Source of the DNA: CAVPTL01 sp963729195 | GTDB lineage: Bacteria > Actinomycetota > Thermoleophilia > Gaiellales > JAICJC01 | Reading direction: 5' to 3' | Length of the DNA: 64,000 nt | Assembly (NCBI GenBank): GCA_963729195.1 | Contig: CAVSNF010000019.1 | Location: forward strand, 372,001 to 436,000 | Part shown: positions 45,346 through 55,815 of the stretch, piece by piece | Numbering within the stretch: the stretch's first letter is position 1 | Layout: each line of letters opens with the position of its first letter | The notes under the pieces: generated by a model | Database searches by the model: none | What the model was told of the DNA's origin: nothing | Seen by the model: the letters and a program-made list of their open reading frames with translations, nothing else | Made by a program: the position numbers and the translations under genes

Positions 45346-46501
45346 TCAGGTCAGCTGCACCGGGAAAGATCGCAAAGCCCTGCTGCTGCCTGCCGCCGAT
45401 GCGGGTGAAGTCCCCTCCCACAGCCAGATAGCCGGATCCGCCGGCGAGCGCAAAGATCCCCAGCACGCTGTTGACCACGGGGTGCCACGGTTGCAGCAGG
45501 CCCGTCAGCGAGCCGATCGCCAGGGCCTTCGAGCGCGGCGTCGGTGTGGGGCAGAGGTGGGTTCCGGGAGCAGCGCCGCAGTAGTTCTCGTAGTGCCCCC
45601 CGACGTACACGATGCCGTCATACAGCGCGATCGCCTGGACGTTGCCATCGGTGCCGCCCAGCCATCGCGTGGCTCCGGTGTCGAGGTCGAACGAGGCGAA
45701 GTTGCCGCCGTCGCCGATGCCGCCCACGAACACCCCGTTGCTGGTCGACCCCCAGAGACACGACCGACGGCGGGAACTGGGGGCGCCAGTCGGTGAGCGC
45801 GCCGTCAGTCGCTCTGACCGAGCCCAGTCGGTGCACGCCGACCCCGTCGAGCGAGTCGAACGTTCCGCCAACGATGATGGTCGATTCGTCCGGGGTGAGC
45901 GCCAGCGCCGTTACCGGGGCGTCGGCGGTCGCGTTCCAGTCGGACTGGAGCGCTCCGGTGTGCTCGTTCACCGACGCCAGGTAGGCGCGAGGCGCGCTTC
46001 CCACGGCAGTGAACGCCCCGCCGGCATAGACGACCCCGTCGCGAATCACCACGTCGTTGACCTGCCCGTTGGGCTTGGCTCTCCAGAGCTCCGCCCCGGT
46101 CGGTCGCAGTTACGGCCACCAACCTGCCGGCGTTGCGCGCGCCGAGGCGGGTGAACGACCCACCCAAGATCACCGTGCTGCCGTCGACGGCGATCGTCTG
46201 CACGGTGCCGTTGGGCGCGGGGTTCCACGGCAGCAGCGCTCCGGTGGTGAGATTGATGGCAGCAGCGTGAGCGCGCGCGACGGCACGGCTGCCCGGCGGC
46301 GGCGCCGGCAGGCCGCACGGCGGTGAACTTGCCGCCGATGTAGGCGGTCGTGCCGCTGATCGCGATCGTCTCGACACGACCGTTGGTCTGGTAGCTGGGG
46401 GATGGTGGGCCGACGACGGCCCCTGCCCATGCGGTGCCGCCGAGCTGGCTGAGTGCGATTGCGGCGATGGCCGCGAAGAGGGTCGCGCGCAGGTGATGCA
46501 A
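45346..46501 (-). CDS. Secreted beta-propeller-like repeat protein (frameshifted)
   Basis: About 390 residues over at least six frames. TTG 46501, with ribosome site AAAGGAC upstream, starts a signal peptide (LRATLFAAIAAIALSQLGGTAWA). The mature part is a repeat of about 50 residues with the pattern xYIGGxF-TxxG...R-x-LAAxN-x-TGA-L-x-W-N-P, as in VYAGGAFTAVGSAPRAYLA, VGGTFDSLDG and VGGDFTRIGGRQQQG. This is the delta-60/DUF5122-like propeller type seen in secreted actinobacterial proteins. I place the end at FPVQLT (45346), just before the hairpin; without correcting one base the frame runs to 45251. Confidence 0.7.
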
Positions 46502-46643
46502 CAAACCGTCCTTTCGTTGTGGGAAGTCGGGTGGCACACGCTGTATACCATATGGATCCGAGTACAAAATCATATGACCACGGTGTACAAACGACCGATC
46601 GGCGGCGTACGAGGCGGGCAGTGGCGTCCATCCGAGTGGTGTG

Positions 46644-46657
46644 CGAACATATGTTCG
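46644..46657. promoter_or_regulatory. LexA-type SOS box
   Basis: CGAACATATGTTCG is a perfect 14-base palindrome and matches the Gram-positive/actinobacterial LexA consensus GAAC-N4-GTTC. It ends 1 base before ATG 46659 of a DNA-repair-type nuclease gene, so bound LexA would block both transcription and initiation. Confidence 0.8.
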
Positions 46658-46658
46658 T

Positions 46659-48549
46659 ATGGCGACGGCTCAACTCACTCTGGACGGCGCCGATCGGCTG
46701 TACGACCTGCTGGCGCGGCGGCAGGCGCCGGTCGCAGCGGCGGAAGCGGCCACCTGCCTGTTTGCCCTCCGGTCGAGCCCCTCGGCGCTCGTGCGGCAGT
46801 TGGTCGATGAGGTTGTGCGCGCCGATGCGCGCTTCGTGTGGCGGTCGGGAGCGGAACTGGCGCTGGCCGAGTGGGACCAGGTCGGTTCGCTGCTCGACCT
46901 GCCGTTGGAACAGGCGGAGTATCGTGGTCTTCGACCTGGAAACGACGGGTACCAGCCCGGCCTCAGCCAAGATCGTGGAGGTCGGTGCGGTTCGGGTCAG
47001 CGGTCTCCAGCAGGTGTCGACATTCGAACGGCTGGTCGATCCCGCCCGACCGGTGCCGTCACAGATCACGGCGATCACCGGGATCACAAGCTGGGACGTG
47101 CGCGGCCAGCCGAAGCCGACCTGGTGCTGGCGGAGTTCCTGCACTTCGCCGCCGGTGCGGTGCTGGTCGCCCATAACGCGCGCTTCGACGTGTCGTTCGT
47201 GGACGCCGAGCTCGGCCGCCACCGGGGCATGCGACTGGCGGCGCCGGTGATCGACACCGTCATGCTCGCCCGCCGGATGCTGGCCGGCCGGGTGCCGAGA
47301 ATGAACCTCGCAACTCTGGCCGAACGGTTCGACACCGACGTGCGACCGTGCCATCGGGCGCTTCCCGACGCCCAGGCCACCGCCGACGTGTTGCTTGCGC
47401 TGCTGGGGATGGCGCAGGAGCGCGGCGCCGAGACGGTCGGCGATGTGATCGGGTTGTGTGCGCCGGTCACGCGGGCGGCCCGCACCCGTCGAAAGCTCGC
47501 CGCCGGCGCTCCCACCGGGCCGGGCGTGTACCTGTTCCACGGCAGCGACGGGCAGGTGCTGTATGTCGGCAAGGCCACCGACCTGCGTGCCCGGGTGCGT
47601 TCGTACTTCACCGGCGGGCCGTCGCGGCGCCCGGTCGAGGACGCCCTGGCGGCGACCGAACGCATCGAGACCCGGCCGCTGGGCTCGGAGTTCGAAGCGG
47701 CGTTGCTGGAACTCGATCTGATCCGGCGTCTGCGGCCGGCTGCCAACCGTCGCTCCGCCCACCCCGAGCGCAGCTGCTATCTGACGCTCACGCTGGACGA
47801 GCCGGTGCCACGGCTGCGGGTCACAGCGCGGCCGCATCCCGGAGCCGTGTCGGCCGGGCCGATCAGCTCGCGATCGCGTGCCCAGACCGCGGCTGCCGCG
47901 GTGCGAGAGGGGCTGGGGCTGCGCACCTGCAGGCCGGCGCGCCCGGTGGACGACGGTACCTGCCTGGTGGGCGAGCTGGGCCGCTGCCGTGCTCCCTGCC
48001 GGGGTGGCGACGCGGTGGTGGCCTACGACGAGGCTGTCGTCCGTCGCTCGCCGATGGCTGCAAGGCGACCCGCTGGTCGATCCCACCTCCTCGATCGAGC
48101 CGCGGATGCGCGCGCTCTCCCACAACCGCCGGTTCGAGCAGGCAGCGGCGCTGCGCGATCAGCTCGCGGCGGTCAAGCGCGTGACCGCCACGTTGGCGCG
48201 GCTGCGCACCGCCGTCGGGCGCTCGGGAGTGGTGCTGGCGCCTGACCTCGATGACCGCTTCGTGCAGGCCTTCGCGTGCGCCGGCGGGCGCGTGGTCGGG
48301 CGGCGCAGGATCCCGCGCGTGGGCGACGCGCGACTCGAGATCGAGTCGCTGCTGGTGTCGATGCGAGCAGCGTTGGAGCGGCCGGCGACGATTCTCGAAC
48401 CGGAGGAGGGTGAGTGTGCCCAGCTGGTCTCGGCCGCTCTCGGCCGGCCCGGGCGGTGCACTCACCCGGTGCCGCTGGAGCGCTCGTCGCTGGCGACCGC
48501 CGCCGACCGCATCGCCGCCGCCCGATCCTCGGTACCCTTGCGATCATGA
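46659..48549 (+). CDS. DEDD exonuclease/GIY-YIG nuclease, UvrC-like (frameshifted)
   Basis: About 628 residues over four frames. After an N-terminal helical region comes a DnaQ-like exonuclease domain: FDLETTGTSPASAKIVEVGAV (Asp, Glu), VLVAHNARFDVSF (Asp) and CHRALPDAQATADVL (His, Asp), a complete DEDDh set. Next is a GIY-YIG nuclease domain, GPGVYLFHGSDGQVLYVGKATDLRARV, followed by a UvrC-like region and a UVR-type helix pair (SHNRRFEQAAALRDQLAAV). The architecture matches the mycobacterial UvrC-like/DnaQ fusion proteins thought to act in DNA repair. Shifts lie near 46920, 47095 and 48055. It overlaps pyrF by ATGA and has a LexA box at its start. Confidence 0.9.
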
Positions 48550-49449
48550 ACTTCGGCGATCGCCTCGCGGACGCGGTCGAGCGCTCCGCGAGCACACTGT
48601 GCGTCGGGACTCGATCCCCGCATCGAGTATCTCCCGCCGGCGGTGATCACCGGTCTCAAGCCTGGATCCAGCGGTCGCGCGCGGGGCTATGAGCGCTTCT
48701 GCATGCAGGTGATCGACGCCGTCGCCGACGAGGCGGTGGCGGTCAAGCCGCAGGTCGCGTGTTTCGAGGCGCTCGGCGGATACGGGCTGACTCGCGCTCG
48801 AGCGGGTGTGCGCCCACGCCCGTTCTGCCGGCCTGCTGGTGGTGGCCGACGCCAAGCGCGGCGACATCGGCTCAACCTCGTCTGCCTACGCTCAGGCGTG
48901 GTTGCAGGGACGCGACGGCCAGCCGCCGTGCGCCGACGCGCTGACGGTCAATCCGTATCTGGGAGGAGACGCGCTCGAGCCGTTTCTGCGCGCCTGTGGC
49001 GATGGTGCGGGGCTGTTCGTGTTGGCGCGTACGTCGAACCCGGGTGGAGCTGACGTACAGCAGCTCGAACTTGCCGCGGGCGGGACGGTGTGGGAGCACA
49101 TCGCCGGCCTGATCGATGAGTGGGGACGGCCGTACGTCGGTGGCTCGGGTCTCTCCGCCGTTGGTGCGGTGGTCGGTGCCACTCATCCTGAGGCGGTTGC
49201 GCGGGCGCGCGAGCTGATGCCGCTCAGCGCCACTTCTGCTCCCGGGCGTGGGGGCGCAGGGCGGCAGGGCTGAGGATCTCGCCGCCGCCTTCGCCAATCA
49301 TCCTGCCGGCGGCCTGGTGGTCGCCGCCCGCTCGGTGATCTATGCCTGGCGTGAGCGCGGCAGGCGACTGGCAACAGGCGGTGCGCGCCGCCGCGGCCGA
49401 ACTCAGGCGGCGCTGCGGCCGGGGTGTCCTGATCAGGTTCGAAGCGTGA
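48546..49449 (+). CDS. pyrF: Orotidine-5'-phosphate decarboxylase, type 2 (frameshifted)
   Basis: About 298 residues over five frames, the length of the long subfamily 2 enzymes. PyrF decarboxylates OMP to UMP. LCVGLDPRIE (after a shift near 48610) opens the barrel, KPQVACFEALG follows, the catalytic motif VVADAKRGDIGSTSSAYA (Lys, Asp) is near residue 100, and LTVNPYLGGDALEPF and FVLARTSNPG are also diagnostic. The phosphate loop region reads LLPGVGAQGG after a shift near 49235. The end is GVLIRFEA at 49449. Its ATG overlaps the nuclease stop, so pyrF may be read through from the SOS promoter. Confidence 0.9.
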
Positions 49450-49739
49450 GCTGTCGCTGGGGGCGCACCAGCCAGGCGGCGCAGGCAGCACGCGACCGCG
49501 GCGGTCATCACCACGTCATCGCTGCGAATCAGCATGGCAACCAGCACGGCGCCCAGCTCGACCCCGACCAGGTCGGCGTACGAGCGCCGGCGGACGATGC
49601 CGATCGCGCAGTCGACCAGCGTGACCGCAGCCAGCATCGCAGCCAGCCAGAGCGCGCCGTCGCCACGCCACCAGCCCGCCATTCCGACCTCGAGGATGAC
49701 GGTGACCGTCACCACAGACCGAACCCGCGACCCAAACAT
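49433..49739 (-). CDS. Small membrane protein (frameshifted at C terminus)
   Basis: About 100 residues with three hydrophobic segments: VRSVVTVTVILEVGMAGWW, LWLAAMLAAVTLVDCAIGI and LGAVLVAMLIRSDDVVMTAAVAC. No family is recognised. Correcting one extra base near 49470 gives the end PQRQLTLRT at 49433; uncorrected, the frame runs on through pyrF. It is convergent with pyrF (overlap about 16 bases) and divergent from the PfkB gene. Confidence 0.55.
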
Positions 49740-49791
49740 TCCCTCAACAGTACGTGCCTGCGGCGCAAACGAGAAGCCCTTGCTGCGCGTA

Positions 49792-49797
49792 TACAAT
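49792..49797 (+). promoter_or_regulatory. -10 box (TACAAT) of the PfkB gene
   Basis: TACAAT at 49792-49797, within TATACAAT, is close to the -10 consensus and lies 30 bases before ATG 49828. No clear -35 box is visible at the right distance. Confidence 0.55.
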
Positions 49798-49827
49798 GAT
49801 CGCGGGCACGACGACCGGGGCAGGCAC

Positions 49828-50794
49828 ATGATCGTCACAGTCACTGCAAATGCGGCGGTCGACAAGACGCTCACTGTGGCGAACCTGCAATTGGGCCACC
49901 GGCACCGCGCTCAGGCAGGCGTTGCAATGGCCGGCGGCAAGGGCATCAACGTCGCTCGGGTATTGAAAAATCTGGGCGAGCCGGTGATCGCGACCGGCCT
50001 TGCCGGAGGGCGTAACGGCGCGCAGATCATCGACAGCCTGGTGTCCGAGGGGCTGCTCAACGACTTCGTCAGGATCGGTGGGGAGTCGCGCACCTCGACC
50101 GCGGTGATCGATCCCACCAGCGGCATCGAGACCGAGATCAACGAGTACGGCCCCGAGGTGACCGCGCGAGGAGCTCGAGAAGCTGATGGAGCGGCTGCGC
50201 TATCTCAGCCGGGCGGTGTCTGCGGTGGTGCTCGCCGGCAGTCTGCCGCGGAAGGTCTCGACAGGCTTCTACGCCGATATCGTGCGCGATCTCGCCAAGC
50301 GCAAGGTGCCGGTGGTGATCGACTCCGACGGCGAGCCGATGCGGCTGGCGCTCCAGGCCGAGCCGGCGCTGGTCTCGCCCAATCAGCGGGAGGCAGAGGC
50401 GCTGGTGGGTCACGAGTTCACCACCGACGAGGACTTCCAGCAGGGGCTGCACGAGATCGCCGACATGGGCGCCGAGCGGGTACTGATCACCCTCAAGACC
50501 GGGTGCTATGCCCTGCTGCGCTCGAGCCGGCACCACGACCGCCTGTTCCGAGCGTGGATCCCTCGTCAGGAGTCGGTGTCGTCGGTCGGCTCGGGCGACG
50601 CGCTGCTGGCCGGGTTCCTGTCGGCGTGGCAGGCCGAGGAGTCGCACGAGCAATGCCTGCGGCTGGCGCTCGCGTGCGGGGCGGCCAACACGCAATCGGT
50701 CGGTGCGGGGGTGTTCGACCTGCGCGACGTGGCCCGATTCGCAGGCCTCGTGGAGGTGCAGGAGATCCACCCGCAACGCGTCAAGGCGTCGTGA
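49828..50794 (+). CDS. PfkB-family hexose kinase, 1-phosphofructokinase type (frameshifted)
   Basis: About 322 residues. It begins MIVTVTANAAVDKTLTV, closely following the FruK/LacC/PfkB start, and has the ribokinase motif GVAMAGGKGINVARVLKNLG near residue 35. An extra base near 50168 leads to VVLAGSLPRKV, then PALVSPNQREAEALVG and the catalytic/anion-hole motif SVGSGDALLAGFLSA with the base Asp. It phosphorylates a sugar phosphate, most likely fructose-1-phosphate, fructose-6-phosphate or tagatose-6-phosphate. No PTS gene is adjacent, which argues against a dedicated fructose operon. Confidence 0.88.
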
Positions 50795-50825
50795 TCGGGC
50801 GGGGCTGTTCAGCCGGTCGCACTGA

Positions 50826-50831
50826 TAGACT
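50826..50831 (+). promoter_or_regulatory. Extended -10 box (TGA-TAGACT) upstream of guaB3
   Basis: TAGACT preceded by TGA gives an extended -10 element, about 97 bases before GTG 50928. Unlike other TAGACT units in the window, this one has a real leader. Confidence 0.55.
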
Positions 50832-50871
50832 GGCGCCAGATTGAACGTTCGTTTCCGAGTGAGACTTGATC

Positions 50872-50904
50872 ACGACCCAGGCCGGTTTCCGCGTCCTGGG
50901 TCGT
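50872..50904 (+). promoter_or_regulatory. Leader hairpin of guaB3
   Basis: ACGACCCAGG (50872-50881) and CCTGGGTCGT (50895-50904) form a perfect 10-bp stem with a 13-base loop, 23 bases before the start codon. The ribosome site GGGGGAGG (50914-50921) follows. It may be an attenuator or an mRNA-stabilising element; no known purine riboswitch is recognised. Confidence 0.5.
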
Positions 50905-50927
50905 CTGCTATTTGGGGGAGGCGCTAG

Positions 50928-52089
50928 GTGGAAATCGAGATTGGTCGGGGGAAGAAGGCGCGTCGGGCCTACGGGTTCGACGACATCGCGATCGTGCCGT
51001 CACGTCGCACCCGCGACGCCGAAGATGTCGATATCGCTTGGAGGCTGGGACCGCACCTGCTGGAGCTGCCGCTGCTGGCGGCGGCGATGGACGGTGTCGT
51101 GTCGCCCGCGACCGCCGTCGCCCTGGGGAAGCTCGGCGGGATCGGCGTGCTCAACCTCGAGGGCATCTGGACCCGCTACGAGGACGCAGACGCCGAGCTG
51201 GAGAGGATCGCCGGCTACGAGAAGCGCGAGGCCACCCACGCGATGCAGAAGATCTACTCGGAGCCGGTCAAGCCCGAGCTGATCTCGCAGCGGATCAAGG
51301 AGATCAAGGCGGAGGGAGTGCTGGCGGCCGCCTCGCTGACGCCCCAGAAGGTACGTGAGCATTGGCAGGCGGCGCTCGACGCCGGTCTGGACGTGCTGGT
51401 GATCCAGGGCACCGTCGTCTCGGCAGAGCATGTCTCCACCGTGGTCGAGCCGCTGAACCTGAAGGAGTTCATCGCGTCGCTTCCGGTGCCGGTGATCGTC
51501 GGCGGATGTGCGTCGTATCAGGCAGCGCTGCATCTGATGCGCACCGGCGCCGCCGGGGTGCTCGTGGGAGTCGGTCCCGGGGCGGCCTGTACCACCCGCG
51601 GCGTGCTCGGGGTGGGAGTGCCGCAGGCGACGGCCATCGCCGACGCCAGCGCCGCTCGTACGCAGCACCTGCTCGAGACCGGCCAGTATGTGAACGTGAT
51701 CGCCGACGGCGGCATGCGCACCGGCGGCGATATCTCCAAGGCGATTGCGGTCGGGGCGGATGCGGTCATGATCGGATCACCGCTGAGCCGCGCCATTCGA
51801 GGCGCCCGGGCGGGGATACCACTGGGGGATGGCGACGTTCCATGCAACCCTTCCGCGGGGCGCGCGGGTCAAGACCGACCAGGTGGCGTCGCTCGAGCAG
51901 ATCGTGGTCGGGCCGGCGACCGAGAACGACGGCACGCTGAATCTGATGGGCGCGTTGCGTACCTCGATGGCGACCACCGGGTACGACAGCATCCAGGCCT
52001 TCCAGAAGGCCGAGGTGATGTTCGCTCCGGCGCTGCAGACCGAGGGCAAGAAGCTGCAGCGTGAACAGGCGGTGGGGATGAGCCGTTGA
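50928..52089 (+). CDS. guaB3: GuaB3-family IMP dehydrogenase-related protein (frameshifted)
   Basis: About 387 residues from GTG 50928. The TIM barrel lacks the CBS domains of true GuaB. It begins YGFDDIAIVPSRRTRDAEDVDI, with PLLAAAMDGVVSPATA near residue 50. The cysteine loop is VGPGAACTTRGVLGVGVPQATAI near 220, and NVIADGGMRTGGDISKAIAVGADAVMIG is the phosphate-binding stretch near 255. An extra base near 51812 separates the C terminus, with ENDGTLNLMGALRTSMATTG. GuaB3 proteins of cyanobacteria have been reported to act as GMP reductases. It lies just before guaA. Confidence 0.9.
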
Positions 52090-52113
52090 GCAGCGACCCG
52101 CAGCGGCGCATCG

Positions 52114-53679
52114 GTGAGTACCGAAGCGGCGGGCGCCGGCACCACACATCGTCCGGTGCTGGTGGTCGACTTCGGCGCTCAGTACGCGCAGCTGATCGCG
52201 CGTCGGGTGCGGGAGTGCCGGGTGTACTCGGAGATCGTCTCGCACGAGCTGACGGCGGCCGAAGTCGCTGCTCGCGACCCGATCGGCATCATCCTCTCGG
52301 GTGGCCCGGCATCGATCAACGAGCCGGGTGCGCCGGCGGTCGATCCGGGCCTGTTCCACCTCGGGGTGCCGGTGCTGGGCATCTGCTACGGCATGCAGGC
52401 GATGGCCGACTCGCTGGGAGGCGAGGTCTCGAACACCGGGGTGGGGGAGTTCGGCAAGACTCCGGTCGAGCTGGCCGAGGGCAGCGTGCTGTTCGGCGAG
52501 CTGCTGTCCGGCACAGACCGCCTGGATGAGCCACCGCGACAGCGTGGTCACGCCACCTCCGGGGTTCACCGTCACCGCCAGCACCGATGTCACCGCCGGT
52601 CGCTGCCATGGAGGATCCCGAGCACGGGCTGTATGCCGTGCAGTTCCATCCCGAGGTGTTGCATACCCCCGGTGGCACGGACATGCTGCGGCGGTTTGTA
52701 CTGGACGCCTGCAGCGCCCCGCCGACCTGGACGACGCTCGGGTTCATCGAGGACCAGGTTGCCCAGATCCGGGCTCAGGTGGGTGACTCGCAGGTGATCT
52801 GCGCGCTTTCGGGCGGGGTCGATTCGGCGGTCGCGGCGCTGCTGGTGCATCGCGCCGTGGGGGACCAGCTGACATGCGTGTTCGTCGATCACGGCCTGCT
52901 TGCGAAAGGACGAGGCCGAGCGTGTGGTGGAGGCCTTCGGCGACCACTTCCAGGTGCCGCTTGATCCACGTCGACGCCGCCGACCGGTTCCTGACGCAAG
53001 CTCGCGGGCGTGACCGAGCCGGAGCAGAAGCGGCAGCATCATCGGCGAGGAGTTCATCCGGCTGTTCGAGGAGGAGGCGCAGTCGCTCGGGGACGTGCCG
53101 TTCCTGGTGCAGGGCACGCTCTACTCCGACGTGATCGAGTCGGGCAGCGCGACCGCCGCCAAGATCAAGAGTCACCACAACGTGGGCGGGCTTCCCGAGG
53201 ACATCGGGTTCGAGTTGGTCGAGCCGCTGCGGCTGATCTTCAAGGACGAGGTGCGGCGCGTCGGCGAGGAGCTGGGGCTGCCCGAAGCGATGGTGTGGCG
53301 CCAGCCGTTCCCCGGGCCGGGCCTTGCGATTCGGATCATCGGCGACGTCACCCGTGAGCGGCTCGAGATTCTCCGTGCCGCCGATGCCGTGCTGATCGAG
53401 GAGGTCAGGCGCGCGGGTCTCTACCACGAGCTGTGGCAGAGCTTCGCGATTCTGCCGGCGATCCGATCGGTGGGCGTCCAGGGCGACGCCCGTACCTACG
53501 CGTATCCGATCGTGATGCGAGCGGTCACCAGCGAGGATGCGATGACCGCCGACTGGGCGCGGCTCCCGTACGACCTGCTGGAGCGCATCTCGAGCCGCAT
53601 CATCAACGAGATTCCGGGTGTCAACCGGGTTGCGCTGGACATCTCGTCCAAGCCTCCCGCCACGATCGAGTGGGAGTAG
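52114..53679 (+). CDS. guaA: GMP synthase (glutamine-hydrolysing) (frameshifted)
   Basis: About 515 residues over seven frames, all reached by single extra bases. GuaA converts XMP to GMP with glutamine and ATP. The amidotransferase half has VLVVDFGAQYAQLIARRVRE, the nucleophile GICYGMQAM and, later, YAVQFHPEVLHTPGG (His, Glu). The ATP-pyrophosphatase half has the P-loop ALSGGVDSAVAALLVHRAVG; YSDVIESGSATAAKIKSHHN and FPGPGLAIRIIG follow. It ends at the invariant PPATIEWE. Breaks lie near 52520, 52590, 52905, 52965, 53000 and 53035. It directly follows guaB3. Confidence 0.94.
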
Positions 53680-53697
53680 CCGGCCGCTTCGAGGTGG

Positions 53698-55782
53698 CTA
53701 CCGGTGCGGGACGATGTGCAGGCGCCGATACGGCGTCGGTGTCGCCGGTTTGTGGGCGCCGGCTCCCGCGTACACTGCCCGCCACCGGATGTTCTGCTTG
53801 GTCTTCCGGGTGATGGTGACCGACCATGTCCCGTTGACCTTGGTCGCCGCTCGCAGATGCCCGGTGCTCATCTGGACGGTGATCAGCGCATGGGAGATCG
53901 GCTTGGAGCTGGTGGTGTCGGTGAGCTTGCCGCTGAATGTGATGCGCTTGCCGAAGGCGAAGGTCTTGTTGGCCAGCGGTGTGATCGCGGTCAGGCTGCT
54001 GGTATGAGGAGTGACGGAGGCGGCGCCGTTCTGGGCGAGGGTCTGCGCCAGCGTTGACCGCGTTCACCGAGCCCAGGCCGGTCGCCAGGTCATAGCCCTT
54101 GCGGGCGTTGTAGAGCGATCCACCGGTGATGCTGTTGCCACCCTTGGTGATGTCGTGGTACGAGCCCGATGAGATCGTGCTGGGCGCGTACAGGAACGGG
54201 TTTGCGTAGCCGAGCCGGGGGCCGCCGTTCGACAGCGAGTACTCGTTCATGTCGGCGGTGATCCCGGCCATCAGCGGCGCCGAGGCGGATGTCCCGCCGA
54301 TCGGCAGCCAGCCGGTCAACCCACCGCAGGCCGACGAGTTGACCGAGCAGAAGATGATGTAGCCGGTGTTGGGGCTGGCGTTGAGTGAGATGTCGGGAAT
54401 CTGGCGGCACTGACCGCCCGGGTTGCCGCATTTCGCGCCACCGTTGGCGAGCGTCAGCGTGCGCCCCACCTGCCAGCTGGGCTTGGGGAAGAAGATCGAC
54501 GCGCCGCCGCCGCCGTCTCGCCAGGCGACCTCGTTTCGGGGCGACGTGACGGTACCAGCCGGGTGCCGCCAACGGCTGTCGCGAACGGCTGGGAGGCGGG
54601 ATCGACAGCCGCCAGCGCGGCTGATCCGGTGACTCGTCGCGCAACCGGATGACCCATCGTCGCCGGTGGCGACGTAGAACGACATCCCGGCCGCCGCCGC
54701 GAGTTGCAGCGCGGTGTTCTCGGCGCCCATGATCGAGGCCGACATCACCGGTTCGCACAGGCCCCAGGAATCGCTGACGATCGCGCACGTGGGTGGTGCC
54801 CTGGTCGGCCACGATCTGGTTGATCATGGCGATACCGTTGGCGATGTTGTTCGGCGCCACGTAGACGTACGTGGCGGCGTCAGGGGCGGCCGAGATGGCC
54901 GTCTGGACGTCGAGCTACGACCTCGCCTGCTCCCGACTTCACCGACGTGCCTCCGTTGACGTTCGACGTCGCACGGTTCCCGGCGAGCTGATCGCCGGGA
55001 AGCATGAGCGATAGGTGGTGATGTCTGAGCTCTTGTAGTTGGAGAACTCCACGAAGGCGATCGCCTCGCCGCTGCCGTCGCTGCCGCCGTTGACCAGGCC
55101 GTTGTGGTTGTACCCGCCTGGCGATCCCAGCTGCGCCGGAAGCAATGTCCCTGTGTAGGCCGAGTGGGCGCCGGTCGCCCCTTGGCACGTCGGGGTGACG
55201 GTGGCAGGGTGCACCGGCGTAGTGGTGGCCGCGTGGTGGAGCGTCATGGAACTGTCGAGTCCGCCCACCGCCTGTACCAGCGAGGCGACCGGCAGCGGCA
55301 GCCGAGGGCTGGCGTCGGGCGCCTGGAACGACCGGCCGGCGCGGCTGCGGTAGAGGCCGACGTCGACATCGAAGGCGCTCTCCTGCTCGGCGGTGGTCCC
55401 GGTCACGCTCAGCGACAGCAGATTGCGGCCGGTGACCGTGAGCCCTTGCGACTGGAGGTAGTTCTCGACCAGCGCGATCTGACCGGGCGTGGGCACGAAC
55501 AGGCGGTTGATCTGTGCTGACGTGAGCGGGTGGCCCGCGCTCGCACGGGTGGCCATCCGCTCGCAGCAGCTGGGGATTCCGCGGCTTGAGGAACACGATC
55601 GCGTTCTGGGTGGCCGTCGGCGCGGTCTCGCCCACGGGCTGTGCTGCCGCAACTTGCGGCACCGCACCCCCGGGTAGCACTGCACGCGCTGCGGGCGTCC
55701 CCGCTGAGGCCGGCGACGCCGCCACAACAGCTATGACCCCCGCGGCTACGGCTCCCACCAGCATCGACCGTCTGTCCGCCAC
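53698..55782 (-). CDS. Sedolisin-family (S53) secreted serine-carboxyl peptidase (frameshifted)
   Basis: About 690 residues over at least six frames. Signal peptide (LVGAVAAGVIAVVAASPASA) is followed by a pro-kumamolisin activation domain (HPLTSAQINRLFVPTPGQIALVE to FDVDVGLYRS). The catalytic Glu/Asp segment reads GEV-x-LDVQTAI near 54900, the oxyanion/Asp region DDGSSGCATS near 54640, and the nucleophile is in PIGGTSASAPLMAGI near 54290. A C-terminal Ig-like domain (ITPLANKTFAFGKRITFSGKL) ends VPHR at 53698. Sedolisins are acid-active extracellular peptidases. GTG 55782, 7 bases after TAGAGT, is preferred to GTG 55791, which overlaps that box. Confidence 0.85.
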
Positions 55783-55789
55783 TTCCCGC

Positions 55790-55795
55790 ACTCTA
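55790..55795 (-). promoter_or_regulatory. Probable -10 box (TAGAGT) of the sedolisin gene
   Basis: On the minus strand TAGAGT ends 7 bases before GTG 55782. It is 21 bases from the stop of the upstream secreted-protein gene, so the sedolisin gene can be transcribed on its own. Confidence 0.45.
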
Positions 55796-55815
55796 CTGCG
55801 GGAATTCGGAAGCCG

